A DNA stretch of 64,000 nucleotides. It comes from Ponticaulis profundi. GTDB taxonomy: Bacteria; Pseudomonadota; Alphaproteobacteria; Caulobacterales; Hyphomonadaceae. Below, piece by piece: positions 19,092-27,196 of the stretch. The stretch is taken from positions 558,001 to 622,000 of the forward strand of contig NZ_JBHSSW010000066.1 of NCBI RefSeq assembly GCF_042659465.1. Direction: 5' to 3'. How positions within the stretch are numbered: the first letter of the stretch is position 1; the number at the start of each line of letters is the position of its first letter. The translations under genes were made by a program, and so were the position numbers. The notes under the pieces are model-generated. The model did not search any database and was not told the DNA's origin. It was given only the letters and a program-made list of their open reading frames with translations.

Positions 19092-19829
19092 TCAGATCAT
19101 GACCATCCCACCATTTACGTGAAGCGTTTGTCCCGTGACATAAGCCGCTTCATCACTCGAAAGATAAACGCAAGCAGAGGCGATGTCAGCACCTGAACCG
19201 AGACGTGCAGACGGAATAGATTTCAACAGCGCTTCTTTCTGCTGCTCAGGAAGCTCATCGGTCATCGGCGACTCAATGAAGCCCGGCGCAACACAGTTTG
19301 CTGTGATTCCACGGCTCGCAACTTCCTGCGCCATAGACTTGGTAAAGCCGATCATGCCGGCCTTTGATGCCGCATAGTTGGTCTGGCCCGGATTACCCAT
19401 GACACCCACAATCGACGTGATCCCGATGATACGGCCGGAGCGACGTTTCATCATCCCACGCAGGCACGCTTTGGAAAGCGCAAAATAAGCCTTCAGATTG
19501 ACGTTCAGGATGGTATCCCAGTCATCTTCCTTCATACGCATGAGAAGACCGTCGCGGGTCAGGCCCGCATTGGAAATCATGATGTCGAGCGGACCGAATT
19601 CTTTCTCAACCGTCGGCACGAGGTTTCCGACCGATTCAAAATCCGAAAGATTGCACGGTGCGATAAATGTCTCGCCCGGAAGTGTAGAAGCAACCTCTTC
19701 CAGAACCGCTTCTCGCGTTCCACTCAGCGCAACACGCGCGCCCTGCTGAGACAGCGCGAGAGCAATTGATTTACCGATACCACCCGAAGCACCGGTCACC
19801 AGTGCCGTTTTACCTGAAAGATCGAACAT
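19092..19829 (-). CDS. fabG: 3-oxoacyl-ACP reductase
   Basis: FabG is the NADPH-dependent reductase of the elongation cycle. I start at the ATG giving MFDLSGKTALVTG, because a strong GGAAGGAG ribosome-binding site stands just before it. That site overlaps an upstream in-frame ATG that would add only MEGDR. The 245 residues show the cofactor motif TGASGGIGKSIA, the NAG element ISNAGLTRDGLLMRM and the active-site YAASKAG. It is 27 bases downstream of fabD. Confidence 0.97.
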   Translation of the reverse strand: MFDLSGKTALVTGASGGIGKSIALALSQQGARVALSGTREAVLEEVASTLPGETFIAPCNLSDFESVGNLVPTVEKEFGPLDIMISNAGLTRDGLLMRMKEDDWDTILNVNLKAYFALSKACLRGMMKRRSGRIIGITSIVGVMGNPGQTNYAASKAGMIGFTKSMAQEVASRGITANCVAPGFIESPMTDELPEQQKEALLKSIPSARLGSGADIASACVYLSSDEAAYVTGQTLHVNGGMVMI

Positions 19830-19856
19830 GCGATCTCCTTCCATTTCCCAATGCGC

Positions 19857-20804
19857 CTAAATCGAGTTGGCGAATTTCTCAAGTTCTTCCGGCGTGCCAA
19901 GCGTCACACCATTGATCGCTTTCGCCGTCCGGCGATTCATGACGCTCAGCACCTTGCCAGCGCCGCACTCAACCATGGTCGTGATACCTTCCGCGGCCAT
20001 CGCCTCGACACTCTCGCGCCAACGGACGCGGGCCGTCACCTGCTCAACAAGCAGTTTGCGAATGCTGTCGACGTCGCTTACCGGGGCAGCCGTTACATTC
20101 GCATACACTGGAATAGACGGTGCTGTCAGAGCGACGTTTGCGAGCGCCGCCTCCATTGCATCGGCGGCTGGCTGCATCAGGCTGCAGTGAAAGGGTGCAC
20201 TCACAGGCAAGAGGACACCTTTTTTAATGCCATTGTCCTTTGCCCACGCAATCGCGCCTTCGACAGCCGCTTTCGCGCCAGATATGACCACCTGACCAGG
20301 CGCATTGTCATTTGCGACTTCACATACGCCGTCTGCGGCGTCACATGCTGCTTCTGCTTGTTCAATAGTCGCTCCGAGCAGCGCAGCCATTGCGCCATCC
20401 CCCGGCGCAACCGCTTTTTGCATCGACTCTCCACGAAAACGGAGCAATTTCGCAGCATCACCAATACTCAGCGCGCCAGCTGCAGCGAGCGCCGAATACT
20501 CGCCAAGGGAGTGGCCGGAGACGTATTTGCCGCTCGCTATTTTAACACCGAATTCGGCTTCTAGCGCACGAACTGCGGCGAGACTGACCGCCATAAGTGC
20601 AGGCTGTGTATTTGCCGTGAGTTTCTGATCTTCTTCAGACCCATTCCAGATCAGATCTGAAAATGACTCACCCAAGGCTTCATCAATTTCTTCGAAAACG
20701 GCTTTTGCACTACCAAAGGTATCAGCGAGCTCTTTGCCCATGCCGACAAACTGCGCGCCCTGTCCTGGAAAAATAAAAGCTGTCTGTTCCATCCGACGTT
20801 TCAT
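19857..20804 (-). CDS. fabD: Malonyl-CoA:ACP transacylase
   Basis: FabD transfers malonyl from CoA to ACP, supplying the elongation unit. The 315 residues include FIFPGQGAQFVGMGKEL near the N-terminus and the nucleophile motif GHSLGEYSALAAAG. The catalytic His lies in SAPFHCSLM. The start could be the annotated ATG or one four codons later (MEQTAFIF), and the sequence does not decide between them. It is first in the fabD-fabG-acpP-fabF-mltG-yicC-gmk run and is divergent from rpsF. Confidence 0.96.
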   Translation of the reverse strand: MKRRMEQTAFIFPGQGAQFVGMGKELADTFGSAKAVFEEIDEALGESFSDLIWNGSEEDQKLTANTQPALMAVSLAAVRALEAEFGVKIASGKYVSGHSLGEYSALAAAGALSIGDAAKLLRFRGESMQKAVAPGDGAMAALLGATIEQAEAACDAADGVCEVANDNAPGQVVISGAKAAVEGAIAWAKDNGIKKGVLLPVSAPFHCSLMQPAADAMEAALANVALTAPSIPVYANVTAAPVSDVDSIRKLLVEQVTARVRWRESVEAMAAEGITTMVECGAGKVLSVMNRRTAKAINGVTLGTPEELEKFANSI

Positions 20805-20857
20805 CCCAACTCGATTTGATGAATTGCCTAATCAGTGTTGGCGCACAAGACAAGCAC

Positions 20858-20886
20858 TTGCAATTTCCGCAATTTTGAGGTTTAAG
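20858..20886 (+). promoter_or_regulatory. Candidate promoter of rpsF-rpsR-rplI
   Basis: A -35-like TTGCAA at 20858-20863 and a -10-like TTTAAG at 20881-20886 are separated by 17 bases. Transcription would begin near 20892, just before the structured leader. The -10 match is weak, so this is a proposal only. Confidence 0.4.
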
Positions 20887-20891
20887 CGCCG

Positions 20892-20975
20892 CTTGATCGA
20901 AATGCGGCCTGTTTCAATGGTTGAATCAGGGCCATCGTTTATTGTCTCCCTTGCCAATAAGCGCCGCATTTCAAG
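20892..20975 (+). promoter_or_regulatory. Structured 5' leader of rpsF operon, candidate S6:S18 autoregulatory RNA
   Basis: A perfect 10-bp inverted repeat, GAAATGCGGC at 20899-20908 and GCCGCATTTC at 20963-20972, closes a domain of about 54 bases directly before the rpsF ribosome-binding site. Inside it, CTG-T-TTCAA (20909-20917) pairs with TTGAA-T-CAG (20921-20929) around a TGG loop, with one T-T mismatch. The closing stem can be extended by CTT (20892-20894) with AAG (20973-20975) across a bulge. An alternative pairing of 20888-20892 with 20904-20908 would compete with the closing stem. Established knowledge: in many bacteria the S6:S18 complex binds a leader RNA of its own operon. Whether this is that motif needs a covariance search. 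Confidence 0.6.
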
Positions 20976-20988
20976 CAAAGGGTAAAAC

Positions 20989-21339
20989 ATGGCTTTTTAC
21001 GAACACGTGTTCGTGGCGCGCCCAGATATTTCGCCTCAACAGGTGGAAGCACTGGTCGAAGATATCACGAAAATCATCGAAACTGAAAACGGCAAAGTTG
21101 GCAAATCCGAATACTGGGGTCTGCGCAACCTGGCGTATCCGATCAACAAGGTCCGCAAAGGTCACTATTCTCTTCTGAATATTAATGCACCTGCTGCAGC
21201 AATTCAGGAACTCGACCGCCGCCTGCGCATCAATGACGACGTCATGCGTCACATGACGATCCGCGTTGAAGAGCTCTCTGAAGAGCCTTCTCCGATCATT
21301 GCTCGCAAAGACCGCGACGATCGTCGTCGTAAAGACTAA
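20989..21339 (+). CDS. rpsF: 30S ribosomal protein S6
   Basis: S6 binds S18 and the central domain of 16S rRNA. The 116 residues begin MAFYEHVFVARPDIS and include GLRNLAYPINKVRKGHY and the acidic/basic C-terminal tail ending RDDRRRKD. It is preceded by AAAGGG and by a structured leader. rpsR follows 12 bases downstream, the standard order. Confidence 0.98.
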   Translation: MAFYEHVFVARPDISPQQVEALVEDITKIIETENGKVGKSEYWGLRNLAYPINKVRKGHYSLLNINAPAAAIQELDRRLRINDDVMRHMTIRVEELSEEPSPIIARKDRDDRRRKD

Positions 21340-21351
21340 GGGGAGGACGTC

Positions 21352-21615
21352 ATGTCTAAAGCTGGAAAACTGAATATTTCCAACCTGCCGGCTCGTCGTC
21401 CTTTTGGTCGTCGCCGCAAAGTCTGCCCGTTCTCCGGTGAAAATGCACCGCAGATCGATTATAAAGACGTGAAACTGCTGCAGCGTTACATCTCCGAAAA
21501 AGGCAAGATTGTTCCTGCTCGCATCACGGCTGTCAGCCAGAAGAAACAGCGCAAGCTCGCACAAGCCATCAAACGTGCTCGTGTCCTCGCTCTGCTTCCG
21601 TTCAGCGTGCAGTAA
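21352..21615 (+). CDS. rpsR: 30S ribosomal protein S18
   Basis: S18 forms a heterodimer with S6 on the platform of the small subunit. The 87-residue basic protein shows the family core RRPFGRRRKVCPFS near the N-terminus, IDYKDVKLLQRYISEKGKI in the middle and KKQRKLAQAIKRAR near the end. GGGGAGGACGTC immediately before the ATG supplies a strong ribosome-binding site. It lies between rpsF and rplI. Confidence 0.98.
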   Translation: MSKAGKLNISNLPARRPFGRRRKVCPFSGENAPQIDYKDVKLLQRYISEKGKIVPARITAVSQKKQRKLAQAIKRARVLALLPFSVQ

Positions 21616-21627
21616 GGAGAAAAACCA

Positions 21628-22218
21628 ATGCAAGTTATTCTTCTTGAACGCGTCGAAAAACTGGGAACAATCGGTGACGAAGTTGAAGTCCGCAACGGCT
21701 TTGCTCGTAACTTCCTGATCCCACAGGGCAAAGCACTTCTCGCAACAGCGACGAACCGTGCACGCTTTGAAGCTGAGCGCGCTGAAATCGAAGCTCGTAA
21801 CGAGCAAGCGAAACAGGAAGCGGCAGCTTCAGGTGAGTCTCTGAACGGCCTCACCTTCACTATGATCCGTCAGGCGAGTGAAAACGGGCAACTGTTTGGT
21901 TCCGTGACTGCGCGCGACATCTCTGAATCTGCTGCTGAAGCAGGCCAGAAAGTTGAAAAGCGTCAGGTGCTTCTGGATGGTCCAATCAAGACCATCGGTT
22001 TGCATGAAGTGACAATCCGCCTTCACCCAGAAGTCACGGTCTCCGTCACTGTAAACATTGCACGCTCTGAAGACGAAGCGGAGCGTCAGGCTGCTGGTGA
22101 AAACGTTGTTGAAACAGCGCTCGCTGAACAACGTGCTGATCAGGAAGCCCAGGCATCTGAAATGGCTGCAGTTGCAGCGGAAGTTGCTGCTGAGCGCGGT
22201 CCTTCAGAAGACGAGTAA
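21628..22218 (+). CDS. rplI: 50S ribosomal protein L9
   Basis: L9 is an elongated two-domain protein that bridges 23S rRNA and neighbouring ribosomes. The N-terminal domain has MQVILLERVEKLGTIGDEVE and NFLIPQGKALLAT. The C-terminal domain has LFGSVTARDI and IRLHPEVTVSVTVNI. At 196 residues it is longer than the roughly 150 of E. coli because of an acidic, alanine-rich tail after about residue 148, a feature often seen in alphaproteobacteria. It ends the rpsF operon and is followed by a strong terminator. Confidence 0.97.
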   Translation: MQVILLERVEKLGTIGDEVEVRNGFARNFLIPQGKALLATATNRARFEAERAEIEARNEQAKQEAAASGESLNGLTFTMIRQASENGQLFGSVTARDISESAAEAGQKVEKRQVLLDGPIKTIGLHEVTIRLHPEVTVSVTVNIARSEDEAERQAAGENVVETALAEQRADQEAQASEMAAVAAEVAAERGPSEDE

Positions 22219-22245
22219 GTCTTTTTTTCGAAATTCTGAAAAAAA

Positions 22246-22273
22246 GCCGCATGCCAGCATGCGGCTTTTTTTT
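22246..22273 (+). terminator. Rho-independent terminator of rpsF-rpsR-rplI
   Basis: Perfect nine-pair stem GCCGCATGC / GCATGCGGC with a CA loop, preceded by a run of A and followed by eight T. It starts 28 bases after the rplI stop and may also act on the opposite strand because of the flanking A run. Confidence 0.93.
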
Positions 22274-22399
22274 GTGCCTGAGACCTGCGGACAACTCGCC
22301 GCACCCATTTCACTAAATTCTGTACTGTTTTTAAGAGTCCCTACACTGAATACGTTTACCCCTTAACCAAAACAACAAAGGATTGGTTGGGACACGCGC

Positions 22400-24391
22400 A
22401 TGGCTACAGTTCAGCAAGCGGCTCTGGCTTCAGACACTTTCACGGGCAAGAAAGAGAACAATACACAGTCACTGGCATCATATCTGCTGCCAGACGATCC
22501 GAACGGCGCGCGAGCAAAAGCCGTCTGGGCGCAACTCAAGCCAGCTCTTCCTGACGTCCTGAGCGTCTTCTACAGCCGCCTTGCGGAGACACCGAATCTG
22601 AAAGGAAAATTGGGTAACGATCCCAAGACCCCTACTCGTTTGGGCGAACTGCAAACCAATCACTGGGAGCGCGTATTCACCGGCGAAGTCGATTCCGGTC
22701 TCGAAACGGAAGCGAAAAAAATTGGCTCCGCACACGTGCGCATCGGCCTGACATCAGATTGGTTCATCGCGAGCTATGGTCGAATCCTGATGGACGCTAT
22801 TCCCATCATCCTGAAGGTCCATCGGTTCACACCACAACGCGCGGCTGAGGCAATTCAGGTAATGATCGCCCGCATCTTTCTCGACATGGCACTCGCAAAT
22901 GAGTCCTATTCCAGCCAGATCACGGACAAGGAAGCCATCGAGTGGCGCGAGGACAATGACTATCAGAACCTAAGAACGATTGCGGACTCCATTTCAGACC
23001 TGAATGAGCTCACACTTAATCTTACCGTTCTGTCGGACAGTTTTCGCAAATCGAATTCAGCAAGCGAATCTGTTGCCGCTGCCGTTGAAGAAATGGTGGC
23101 ATCCATTCAGCAATTGTCTGACACCAGTCAGAGCGCGTCCAACGACGCAAATGAAACGAACGCTGCACTGGGCGAAGGCATTGAAAGCGTTTCAAGCGCG
23201 CGGTCTGCAATCAGCACCGTTTCCGAAGCCGCTGAACAGAGCAATCGCAGCCTGTCCTCACTGAAAAACGCGGCGAACGAGATCGGCGCCTTCATGGAGA
23301 TCATCCAATCAATTTCCGACCAGACGAACCTTTTGGCACTGAACGCAACGATTGAGGCCGCACGTGCGGGCGATGCAGGACGTGGTTTTGCTGTTGTCGC
23401 AAATGAAGTGAAAGCTCTGGCCGGTCAGGCCGCGTCTGCGAGTGATGACGTTGCCAAGCGCATTCAGACCCTCCAGTCGGAAATCGACCGGATCAGTCAC
23501 AACTTCGAAAACACCAAAACAGCAATCGATAGCGGCGAGCAAACGCTCGACGAAGCGAATACTCGTATTGAATCGGCCGGTACGCAGATGGGTACAGTGG
23601 CCAATCGTATGAGCGAAGTCGCTTCCATCCTTGAGCAACAGGAAGGCTCGACGCTTGAGATCAGCGGCCATGTTTCAGGCATTGCCGAAATGTCTCGCGA
23701 GAATGCCACATGCATTGTCGATATTGGCGATCTGCTTCAACGAAGCAATGATCACCTCTCCAAAACGGCGAACCAATGGTTCAAAAACAGCTCAGGTCGT
23801 TCACTCTGCCAAATGGCAAAAATCGACCATGTTCTCTTCAAGAAGCGGGTTGTTGATACGGTCATGGGCCGGGAAAACTGGAAAGCCTCTGAGGTTCCGA
23901 GCAATCACGCCTGTCGTCTCGGCAAATGGTATGACAATATCGACGATGCCGAACTGAAACGGACGGACGCTTTCAGAAAGCTGTCAGAGCCGCACAAACA
24001 TGTTCACGACAGCGCGGTCAAAACACTTGAAGCACACGAACGCGGTGATCATGATGCAGCATTGGCTGCGCTCAAGGAATTGGACGAATCCAGCCGCGCC
24101 GTTCTGCAGTCTTTGAACGACATTTCCGACTATCTGCACTCCAAGGAATCCATAGAGGAACGCCGCAAAAGAGAGCGTGTACCCGTCTATGGCGAAAAGA
24201 TCGAATTGCGTAGCGATGGGAAAGTCATCAAAGCAAGCGTCATTGATGAAGGTCCGCGCGGCATCGGTATCGATGGAGTCCCGGCTCATGAAGTCGGCAA
24301 CAGTTTCGAGATCAATTATAATGGCACCAAAAAGGGCGTTGTCCGTTGGTCCAGCGGTAAGCGTGGCGGCATCGAGTTCGAAGACAACTAA
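22400..24391 (+). CDS. Soluble globin-coupled chemoreceptor with CZB and PilZ domains
   Basis: A 663-residue protein without transmembrane segments, so a cytoplasmic receptor. Domains in order: a globin-coupled sensor (about 25-175) with the likely haem-ligating His112 in KIGSAHVRIGL, and an MCP signalling domain (about 200-460) whose hairpin tip DQTNLLALNATIEAARAG is at 307-324. A chemoreceptor zinc-binding CZB domain follows (about 470-575), with ligands His477, Cys505 in HACRLGKW, His532 and His536. A C-terminal PilZ domain (about 586-661) has an RxxxR motif at 589-593. The second PilZ motif reads DEGPRG, without the usual Ser, so c-di-GMP binding is uncertain. Family knowledge suggests sensing of oxygen or NO, and of zinc/hypochlorite redox state through CZB. 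No che genes are in the window. Confidence 0.92.
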   Translation: MATVQQAALASDTFTGKKENNTQSLASYLLPDDPNGARAKAVWAQLKPALPDVLSVFYSRLAETPNLKGKLGNDPKTPTRLGELQTNHWERVFTGEVDSGLETEAKKIGSAHVRIGLTSDWFIASYGRILMDAIPIILKVHRFTPQRAAEAIQVMIARIFLDMALANESYSSQITDKEAIEWREDNDYQNLRTIADSISDLNELTLNLTVLSDSFRKSNSASESVAAAVEEMVASIQQLSDTSQSASNDANETNAALGEGIESVSSARSAISTVSEAAEQSNRSLSSLKNAANEIGAFMEIIQSISDQTNLLALNATIEAARAGDAGRGFAVVANEVKALAGQAASASDDVAKRIQTLQSEIDRISHNFENTKTAIDSGEQTLDEANTRIESAGTQMGTVANRMSEVASILEQQEGSTLEISGHVSGIAEMSRENATCIVDIGDLLQRSNDHLSKTANQWFKNSSGRSLCQMAKIDHVLFKKRVVDTVMGRENWKASEVPSNHACRLGKWYDNIDDAELKRTDAFRKLSEPHKHVHDSAVKTLEAHERGDHDAALAALKELDESSRAVLQSLNDISDYLHSKESIEERRKRERVPVYGEKIELRSDGKVIKASVIDEGPRGIGIDGVPAHEVGNSFEINYNGTKKGVVRWSSGKRGGIEFEDN

Positions 24392-24418
24392 GCACCACAA
24401 TTCTGTAATGCTAATGAG

Positions 24419-24443
24419 CGGCCGCTTTTCCAAGCGGCCGTTG
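24419..24443 (+). terminator. Probable terminator hairpin after the globin-coupled receptor
   Basis: Perfect nine-pair stem CGGCCGCTT / AAGCGGCCG with a TTCC loop, 27 bases after the receptor stop. Only a short, broken T stretch (TTGTGATTC) follows, so termination may be partial. Confidence 0.55.
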
Positions 24444-24568
24444 TGATTCATGTCCGCTTCTGCCTGAAAAAGGCGTGTCTTTCATGGTAGACATAGTTTG
24501 TTTGTGCGGCGCCGGTCCTGAACCAACTCAGACTGAACACACGCACAGACCTGAGCGGGGGTTTCGCC

Positions 24569-25558
24569 ATGTGGGATTTTAGCATTAGCAGATCGTTCGG
24601 CCTGATGGTCCGGACACTTCCATTTCTGATTTTCAGGATGTTGACCTATGCTGGCATCGCGATTGCGTTTGTCATTGTGACTGGAACCGGCGCTGGTATT
24701 GGCTGGGGCATTGGCAGTCTTGGCGGCGAAGACGGACAAGCCACTGGCGTCATGTGGGGCGCATTCTCTGGCTTTGGACTGACAGCCGGCGCGCTTTATC
24801 TGGCACGAGAATACATTCTCTACATGGTGAAGGCTGCGCATATTGCCGTACTCGTCGAACTGCTTGACGGGCGCGACATCCCCGGCGGAAAAAATCAAAT
24901 CTCGTACGGCGCTGAGATGGTCAAAGAACGCTTCATCCAGTCCAACGTGCTGTTTGGCCTTGATCAGCTAATCAAGGGCGTCATCGCGGCCATTACCGGC
25001 CTGATGCAGGGTATTACCGCCATTCTGCCCATTCCGGGGCTTCAAAATATTGTCGGGATCATCAAAGCATTTCTGAAAGTGGCTGTTGGCTTTGTCGATG
25101 AGATCATTCTCGCTTACGCCATGCGCACAAAGAGCGATAACCCTTGGCAATCAGCAGAAGATGCGCTGGTGCTCTACGGACAGAACTACAAGAAGATGCT
25201 GAAGAATGCCGCCTTCCTGGCGGTCATCGTCTATGTTCTGTCTTTTCTGATTTTTCTCATCATGCTCGCACCGGCAGCACTGGTTGTTTATCTGATCCCT
25301 GGTAGCTGGTCAGCGGGCGGCTTCATCTTTGCAATCATATTTGCCTGGGCGGTGAAAGCAGCGGTGATTGAGCCGTTTGCTGTTACATGCATGATGGATG
25401 TCTATTTCAAAACGATCGAAGGTCAGACAAAAGATCCCGAATGGGATGATCGGCTCTCCAGCATTTCAAAGAAATTCCGCAAGATCAAAGACAAGGCATC
25501 TGAATGGGTTGGCGGCAAACGACCGGAAGCCAGCACCACCGCTGCAGCCAGCCAATAG
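24569..25558 (+). CDS. Uncharacterised integral membrane protein
   Basis: I do not recognise the family. The 329-residue protein has about five hydrophobic segments (roughly 18-40, 58-90, 130-155, 210-241 and 250-275). The second is rich in glycine and alanine. A hydrophilic loop around residues 98-125 follows the second segment. The charged C-terminal tail (about 285-329) carries many Lys/Asp residues and is probably cytoplasmic. The ATG is preceded by GAGCGGGGG. It stands alone between the chemoreceptor and dnaB with a terminator-like hairpin upstream, so no neighbour suggests its role. Confidence 0.75.
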   Translation: MWDFSISRSFGLMVRTLPFLIFRMLTYAGIAIAFVIVTGTGAGIGWGIGSLGGEDGQATGVMWGAFSGFGLTAGALYLAREYILYMVKAAHIAVLVELLDGRDIPGGKNQISYGAEMVKERFIQSNVLFGLDQLIKGVIAAITGLMQGITAILPIPGLQNIVGIIKAFLKVAVGFVDEIILAYAMRTKSDNPWQSAEDALVLYGQNYKKMLKNAAFLAVIVYVLSFLIFLIMLAPAALVVYLIPGSWSAGGFIFAIIFAWAVKAAVIEPFAVTCMMDVYFKTIEGQTKDPEWDDRLSSISKKFRKIKDKASEWVGGKRPEASTTAAASQ

Positions 25559-25719
25559 GGACACCGAAAGGACTGGTGTAGACTCCCTGCACCAGCCTCT
25601 CATCTGCGGATAAGTACAAATCAGGAATTTTCTGCAGTGCCCTGTGAATAACGGGGATGGAATCTGTTAAGATGCGGTCAAGCTCTGACGTTAACTATTT
25701 TTGGCGCTAACGGTTCCTG

Positions 25720-27192
25720 ATGGCATACGACGATCCGCAACCTAACACTTCGAAACAGGATGTTCCGCATAATATCGCTGCGGAGGCTGCGATTCTGGGC
25801 GCAATCCTATTCGACAATAATGCCTATCACCGCGTTTCTGAAATTTTGAACGACTCAGATTTTTACGCACCCGGCCACAAGCTCATCTATCAGGTCATTC
25901 ACGCCTTCGTGCCGAACGGCAAAATGGCTGATGGCGTGACGCTGCACGACCATTTCTCCAAAAAAGGCGAACTCGAAACCGTCGGCGGCGCCGCCTATCT
26001 CGCAGACCTGCTGGACCGGGCGGCTTTTGGTCCGGAGATTGTGGATTATGCAACGATCGTCCGTGACCTCGCCATTCGGCGCGAGCTGATTGATATCGGC
26101 TCGACCATGGTGTCTGTCGCCAACACGCCGGGCGACGACATTCCTGGCGACAAGCAAATCGAGACGGTCGAGAAACAACTCGGCGCTCTGGCTATGCGCG
26201 GGTCAGCACGCGGCGGGTTCAAAGGGTTCGACTACGCGATCACCGAATCGATCCGCATGGCAACGGCCGCTTACCAGCGTGATGGCAAAATCGCCGGTAT
26301 CTCCACCGGCATGAGCGATCTCGACCACAAGCTTGGTGGTCTACATAATTCCGACTTGCTGATCCTCGCCGGACGCCCATCCATGGGTAAGACATCTCTG
26401 GCGACGAACATTGCGTACAATATTGCCAAGGTCTTCAAGGAGGAGCTCAACGAGAATGGCGTGAGAGAATTGCGCGACGGTGGACGCGTGGGCTTCTTCT
26501 CGCTTGAGATGTCGTGTGAACAGCTCGCGACACGTATTCTCGCTGAGGTTTCCGGCGTCCAGTCACACCGCATTCGTCAGGGTGACCTCGAGCGCCATGA
26601 GTATGATAAAATTCGGGACGCGGCTGCAGAGCTCGAAAGCCTGCCTCTCTACATTGATGATACCGGTGGCATCTCGATTTCGCAGCTGGCAGCACGCGCG
26701 CGACGGCAAAAGCGTGGCCAGGGTCTGGACATTCTAATCATCGACTATCTTCAGCTGATCACAGGCTCAGGCGCGCAAAAGGGCGCGAGCCGCGTTCAGG
26801 AAGTCAGTGAAATCACCATGGGCCTGAAGGCGCTCGCGAAAGAATTGAACATTCCGATCATTGCACTATCCCAGCTTTCTCGTCAGGTTGAACAACGCGA
26901 AGACAAGAGGCCTCAGCTTTCTGACCTTCGTGAATCCGGCTCGATCGAGCAGGATGCCGACGCCGTTCTGTTCGTGTATCGGGAGTCCTATTATCTGGAG
27001 CGGATGGAGCCGGAAGAAAACGACGAAAAATTCCAGGCCTGGATGGAAAAAATGGACCGCGTCCGCAATATTGGCGAAGTTATCATTTCTAAACAGCGCC
27101 ACGGTCCAATCGGCAGGGTAGAATTGCACTTTGATGCCAACATCACAAAATTCAGCAATCTTGAACGACGGCATCAACCACCCGAATATTGA
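25720..27192 (+). CDS. dnaB: Replicative DNA helicase
   Basis: DnaB is the hexameric 5'-3' helicase at the replication fork. The 490 residues comprise an N-terminal DnaB_N domain (about 15-120, with PHNIAAEAAILGAILFD) and a RecA-like C-terminal domain. That domain has Walker A GRPSMGKTSL, LEMSCEQLATRIL, Walker B LIIDYLQLITG and the GSIEQDADAVLFVYR motif. No intein interrupts it. The 3' end overlaps the possible starts of alr. Confidence 0.98.
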   Translation: MAYDDPQPNTSKQDVPHNIAAEAAILGAILFDNNAYHRVSEILNDSDFYAPGHKLIYQVIHAFVPNGKMADGVTLHDHFSKKGELETVGGAAYLADLLDRAAFGPEIVDYATIVRDLAIRRELIDIGSTMVSVANTPGDDIPGDKQIETVEKQLGALAMRGSARGGFKGFDYAITESIRMATAAYQRDGKIAGISTGMSDLDHKLGGLHNSDLLILAGRPSMGKTSLATNIAYNIAKVFKEELNENGVRELRDGGRVGFFSLEMSCEQLATRILAEVSGVQSHRIRQGDLERHEYDKIRDAAAELESLPLYIDDTGGISISQLAARARRQKRGQGLDILIIDYLQLITGSGAQKGASRVQEVSEITMGLKALAKELNIPIIALSQLSRQVEQREDKRPQLSDLRESGSIEQDADAVLFVYRESYYLERMEPEENDEKFQAWMEKMDRVRNIGEVIISKQRHGPIGRVELHFDANITKFSNLERRHQPPEY

Positions 27193-27196
27193 TGAC

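Noticed and set aside
19851..20564. Plus-strand open frame of 237 codons opposite fabD
   Set aside because: It is antisense to a certain gene and rich in Arg/His/Cys, as expected for shadows in this composition.
20971..21807. Long minus-strand open frame of 278 codons antisense to rpsF-rpsR-rplI
   Set aside because: It lies wholly opposite three certain ribosomal genes, its translation shows low-complexity Phe/Arg-rich sequence, and it has no recognisable motif.
22355..22372. CtrA-like site before the chemoreceptor gene
   Set aside because: A TTAACC half-site is present but the partner half does not have the N7 spacing, so the match is too weak.
25570..25605. Terminator after the unknown membrane protein
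   Set aside because: A short CTGGTG / CACCAG stem is present but no T run follows, so the evidence is too thin.
25720..27192. Intein inside dnaB
   Set aside because: The protein is 490 residues with continuous helicase motifs, so no insertion is present.
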